Position numbers and translations under genes: made by a program. Shown piece after piece: positions 32,248 to 33,877 of a stretch of DNA of 33,877 nt. A model generated the notes under the pieces. It did no database searches. It was not told where the DNA came from and worked only from the letters and a program-made list of their open reading frames with translations. Positions within the stretch are counted from its first letter, which is position 1. Every line of letters begins with the position of its first letter. This DNA comes from Planctomycetota bacterium (lineage in GTDB: Bacteria > Planctomycetota > Planctomycetia > Gemmatales > Gemmataceae): assembly GCA_016195405.1 (NCBI GenBank), contig JACPZP010000207.1, forward strand, positions 1 through 33,877, read 5' to 3'.

Positions 32248-32910
32248 ATGCTGGTCGATGTCAGCCATGTCATTGAAAGCGGTATGATCACTTATCGCGG
32301 ACTACCCGCGCCGCTCGTCTGTGATTTTCTGAGCCGCGAGCGTTCGCGGGCGCAGTACGCGCCAGGCACCGAGTTCCACATCGGCAAGATCGAGATGGTG
32401 GCCAACACCGGGACTTATCTCGACTCGCCGTTTCATCGCTACGCCCACGGCCGCGACGTCTCGCAGCTGCCCCTGGAAAAGGTCGCCAACCTCGAAGCCG
32501 TCGTGGTCCACGTCGACCACTCGACGGGCCGGGCCACGGGACCGGCGGCGTTCGAGGGCCGCGACCTTCAGGGCAAGGCGGTCCTGGTCCATACCGGCTG
32601 GGACGATCACTGGCGCACGGACAAGTATTTCGAAGGCCATCCTTTTCTCACCCGCGACACCGCCCAGTTCCTGGTCGAGTCCGGCGCCGCCCTGGTCGGC
32701 ATTGACTCGCTCAACGTCGACGACACCGCCGACCTAAGCCGGCCCGTGCATTCTATCCTGCTTGCCGCCCAGGTGCCGATCGTCGAACATCTCCGCGGCC
32801 TGTGGCAGCTTCCCAGCGATGGCTTTCGCTTTTTCGCCGTGCCGGTCAAAGTGAAAGGCATGGGCACGTTCCCGGTGCGCGCCTTCGCCTTGGTGGAGAA
32901 GACCGCATGA
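32248..32910 (+). CDS. Cyclase/kynurenine formamidase-family protein with altered metal motif
   Basis: The 220-residue protein has the overall pattern of the cyclase family (kynurenine formamidase, isatin hydrolase): MLVDVSHVIESGM at the start, a central D-S-P-F-H core, GKAVLVHTGW, and a C-terminal strand (FRFFAVPVKVKGMGTFPVRAFALV). The family metal motif HxGTHxDxPxH appears as N53-T-G-T-Y57-L-D59-S-P-F-H63, so two of its histidines are replaced by Asn and Tyr while Asp and the last His remain. It could bind metal differently, act on another amide or ester, or be inactive. A GGAGG site precedes the ATG. Its stop overlaps the GNAT start (ATGA). Confidence 0.85.
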   Translation: MLVDVSHVIESGMITYRGLPAPLVCDFLSRERSRAQYAPGTEFHIGKIEMVANTGTYLDSPFHRYAHGRDVSQLPLEKVANLEAVVVHVDHSTGRATGPAAFEGRDLQGKAVLVHTGWDDHWRTDKYFEGHPFLTRDTAQFLVESGAALVGIDSLNVDDTADLSRPVHSILLAAQVPIVEHLRGLWQLPSDGFRFFAVPVKVKGMGTFPVRAFALVEKTA

Positions 32911-33431
32911 GCGGGGCGAAGCGACCAAGCATCACGCCAAGCGAAGCGCCAAGGATTTCTCTCGCGGAGTCCGCCGAAGAGGTTGCGTTGGTGCGCGAGC
33001 TGTTTCAGGAGTATGCCGCATCTCTCGGCGTCGATCTATGCTTTCAAAGCTTCGAGCAAGAATTGGCCGAATTGCCGGGTCGTTACGCCTCTCCGGAGGG
33101 CCGGCTGCTCTTGGCGTTCTGCGAAGGCAAGCTCGCAGGCTGCGTGGCCCTGCGAAAGCTGGATGACGAAACCTGCGAGATGAAACGTCTCTATCTGCGA
33201 CCGGAGTTTCGTGGCCGCAGTCTCGGCCGCCGGCTCGGGCTCCGGGCAATCGACGAAGGGCGCTCCATCGGTTACCGGCGAATGCGGCTCGATACGCTGC
33301 CGTCGATGCGCGACGCGATCACCCTTTACCGTTCCCTGGGATTCAACGAAATCGCTCCCTACACCACTAACCCCGTGCCCGGCGCCCTATTCATGGAACT
33401 GGAATTACTGCCAGGCGAGCCGGGAGCGTAG
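32907..33431 (+). CDS. GNAT family N-acetyltransferase
   Basis: The 174-residue protein transfers an acetyl group from acetyl-CoA to an unknown amine. The GNAT fold is visible: AESAEEVALVRELFQEYA at the start, GKLAGCVALRKLDD (strand 4), CEMKRLYLRPEFRGRSLGRRLGLRAI (strand 4/helix 3 with the R-G-R-S-L-G pyrophosphate loop), RMRLDTLPSMRDAITLYRSLGF (helix 4 region) and YTTNPVPGALFMELEL. The ATG at 32907 overlaps the cyclase stop by 4 bases, implying translational coupling. The final GEPGA and stop come from a dispersed repeat, as in ribokinase; without that tail the protein would end at the usual family point. Confidence 0.92.
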   Translation: MSGAKRPSITPSEAPRISLAESAEEVALVRELFQEYAASLGVDLCFQSFEQELAELPGRYASPEGRLLLAFCEGKLAGCVALRKLDDETCEMKRLYLRPEFRGRSLGRRLGLRAIDEGRSIGYRRMRLDTLPSMRDAITLYRSLGFNEIAPYTTNPVPGALFMELELLPGEPGA

Positions 33432-33472
33432 CGCCCGGAGAACGAACTTTGAGCGTAAGCGCCCGGAGCATG
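33414..33472. repeat. GAGCCGGGAGCGTA repeat, copy 2
   Basis: The element begins in the last codons of the GNAT gene and includes GCGAGCCGGGAGCGTAGCGC followed by a second GAGCGTAAGCGCCCGGAGCA unit. It is related to the copy that ends ribokinase. Confidence 0.8.
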
Positions 33473-33498
33473 GACCTTCGAGCTGAGGAGAAGCGGCA

Positions 33499-33837
33499 AT
33501 GCAATCCTTCGAGATCGAAAAACTTGTGGCGGAGCAGGCGAAGTCCGGGCGCGCGTGGCTGGAGTTCCTCCGCGTGCCGTCGTTAAGCATGGGGGTCTAC
33601 CACCTCCAGGCCGGCCAACCCGATCCGCAAAAGCCGCACACGGAAGACGAGGTCTACTACGTCGTCGCCGGCCGAGGCTGGTTCCGCGCCGGCGCCGCCG
33701 CGCAGGCCGTTGGCCCCGGCCGCCTGATTTTCGTCGAGAAACAGCTCGAGCACCGCTTTTTCGACGTTTCCGAGGACCTTACGGTTCTCGTTTTTTTTGC
33801 CCCAGCGGAAGGCTCAGGGGCGAACGCATCTTCGTGA
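33499..33837 (+). CDS. Small cupin-domain protein
   Basis: The 112-residue protein is a single cupin barrel. Motif 1 is PHTEDEVYYVVAGRGWF and motif 2 is PGRLIFVEKQLEHRFFD, which supply His, Glu and a later His for a metal. The first motif lacks one of the two usual His residues (PHTEDE instead of HxHxxxE). Single-cupin proteins include isomerases, dioxygenases and sensors; the substrate is not predictable here. GAGGAG lies at proper spacing before ATG 33499. It is the last gene of the ribokinase-cyclase-GNAT-cupin run. The remaining 40 bases of the window hold nothing recognisable. Confidence 0.88.
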   Translation: MQSFEIEKLVAEQAKSGRAWLEFLRVPSLSMGVYHLQAGQPDPQKPHTEDEVYYVVAGRGWFRAGAAAQAVGPGRLIFVEKQLEHRFFDVSEDLTVLVFFAPAEGSGANASS

Positions 33838-33877
33838 AACCCTGATTGGGCCGGAATTGGGAACTTTTCTTTTTGAA

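Overview
The window looks like a piece of a planctomycete chromosome, most like the Gemmata/Isosphaera side of the phylum. The evidence is family content: a DUF1549/DUF1553 surface protein with CX4CH and CAQCHHHP motifs, a TIGR03067 protein, a small lysine-rich DUF6800-like protein, a DUF2330 protein, a BatA-type protein with two VWA domains, a secreted WD40 protein, and zinc-ribbon and FHA proteins. The DNA is GC-rich. Intergenic spaces carry several dispersed palindromic repeat families typical of these genomes. No IS element, prophage, CRISPR array or rRNA gene is visible.

Layout. 1-5444 is read on the minus strand: a truncated glycine-rich membrane protein, a YefM-YoeB type toxin-antitoxin pair with a recognisable TGTACA operator, a multiheme cytochrome with a 5'-nucleotidase-like front end, a DUF1573-like membrane-anchored protein and a UVR-motif protein. 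5702-8974 is on the plus strand: an FHA protein, then a tight three-gene unit of a papain/C39-like protein, a Mer/Lpd-type flavoprotein and a zinc-ribbon membrane protein. 8975-9749 has no supported protein gene but holds a long inverted repeat and two strong intrinsic terminators that may end non-coding transcripts. 9750-11102 is an array of 13 tRNA genes, all with different anticodons, whose spacers carry several repeat types.

11371-15409 holds the DUF1549/DUF1553 protein, a terminator and an erythromycin-esterase-like protein. A PTR1/FolM-like reductase follows on the minus strand. Then come a TIGR03067 protein and the very large double BatA/VWA gene, split by one in-frame TAG. 22795-31188 holds mostly envelope or secreted proteins (GH2-like sandwich, DUF2330, WD40, EF-hand di-heme oxidoreductase, STAS-like, unknown secreted). 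31258-33837 is an operon-like run of ribokinase, cyclase-family, GNAT and cupin genes.

The points most worth a second look are: the tRNA array (rare Arg-GCG, two tRNAs with C33, a tRNA-His without encoded G-1, no encoded CCA); the in-frame amber codon in the 1800-residue VWA gene; palindromic repeats that supply stop codons and even an identical GEPGA C-terminus to unrelated genes; the duplicated N-terminus of the YoeB-like toxin; and the terminator-bounded non-coding interval before the tRNA array.
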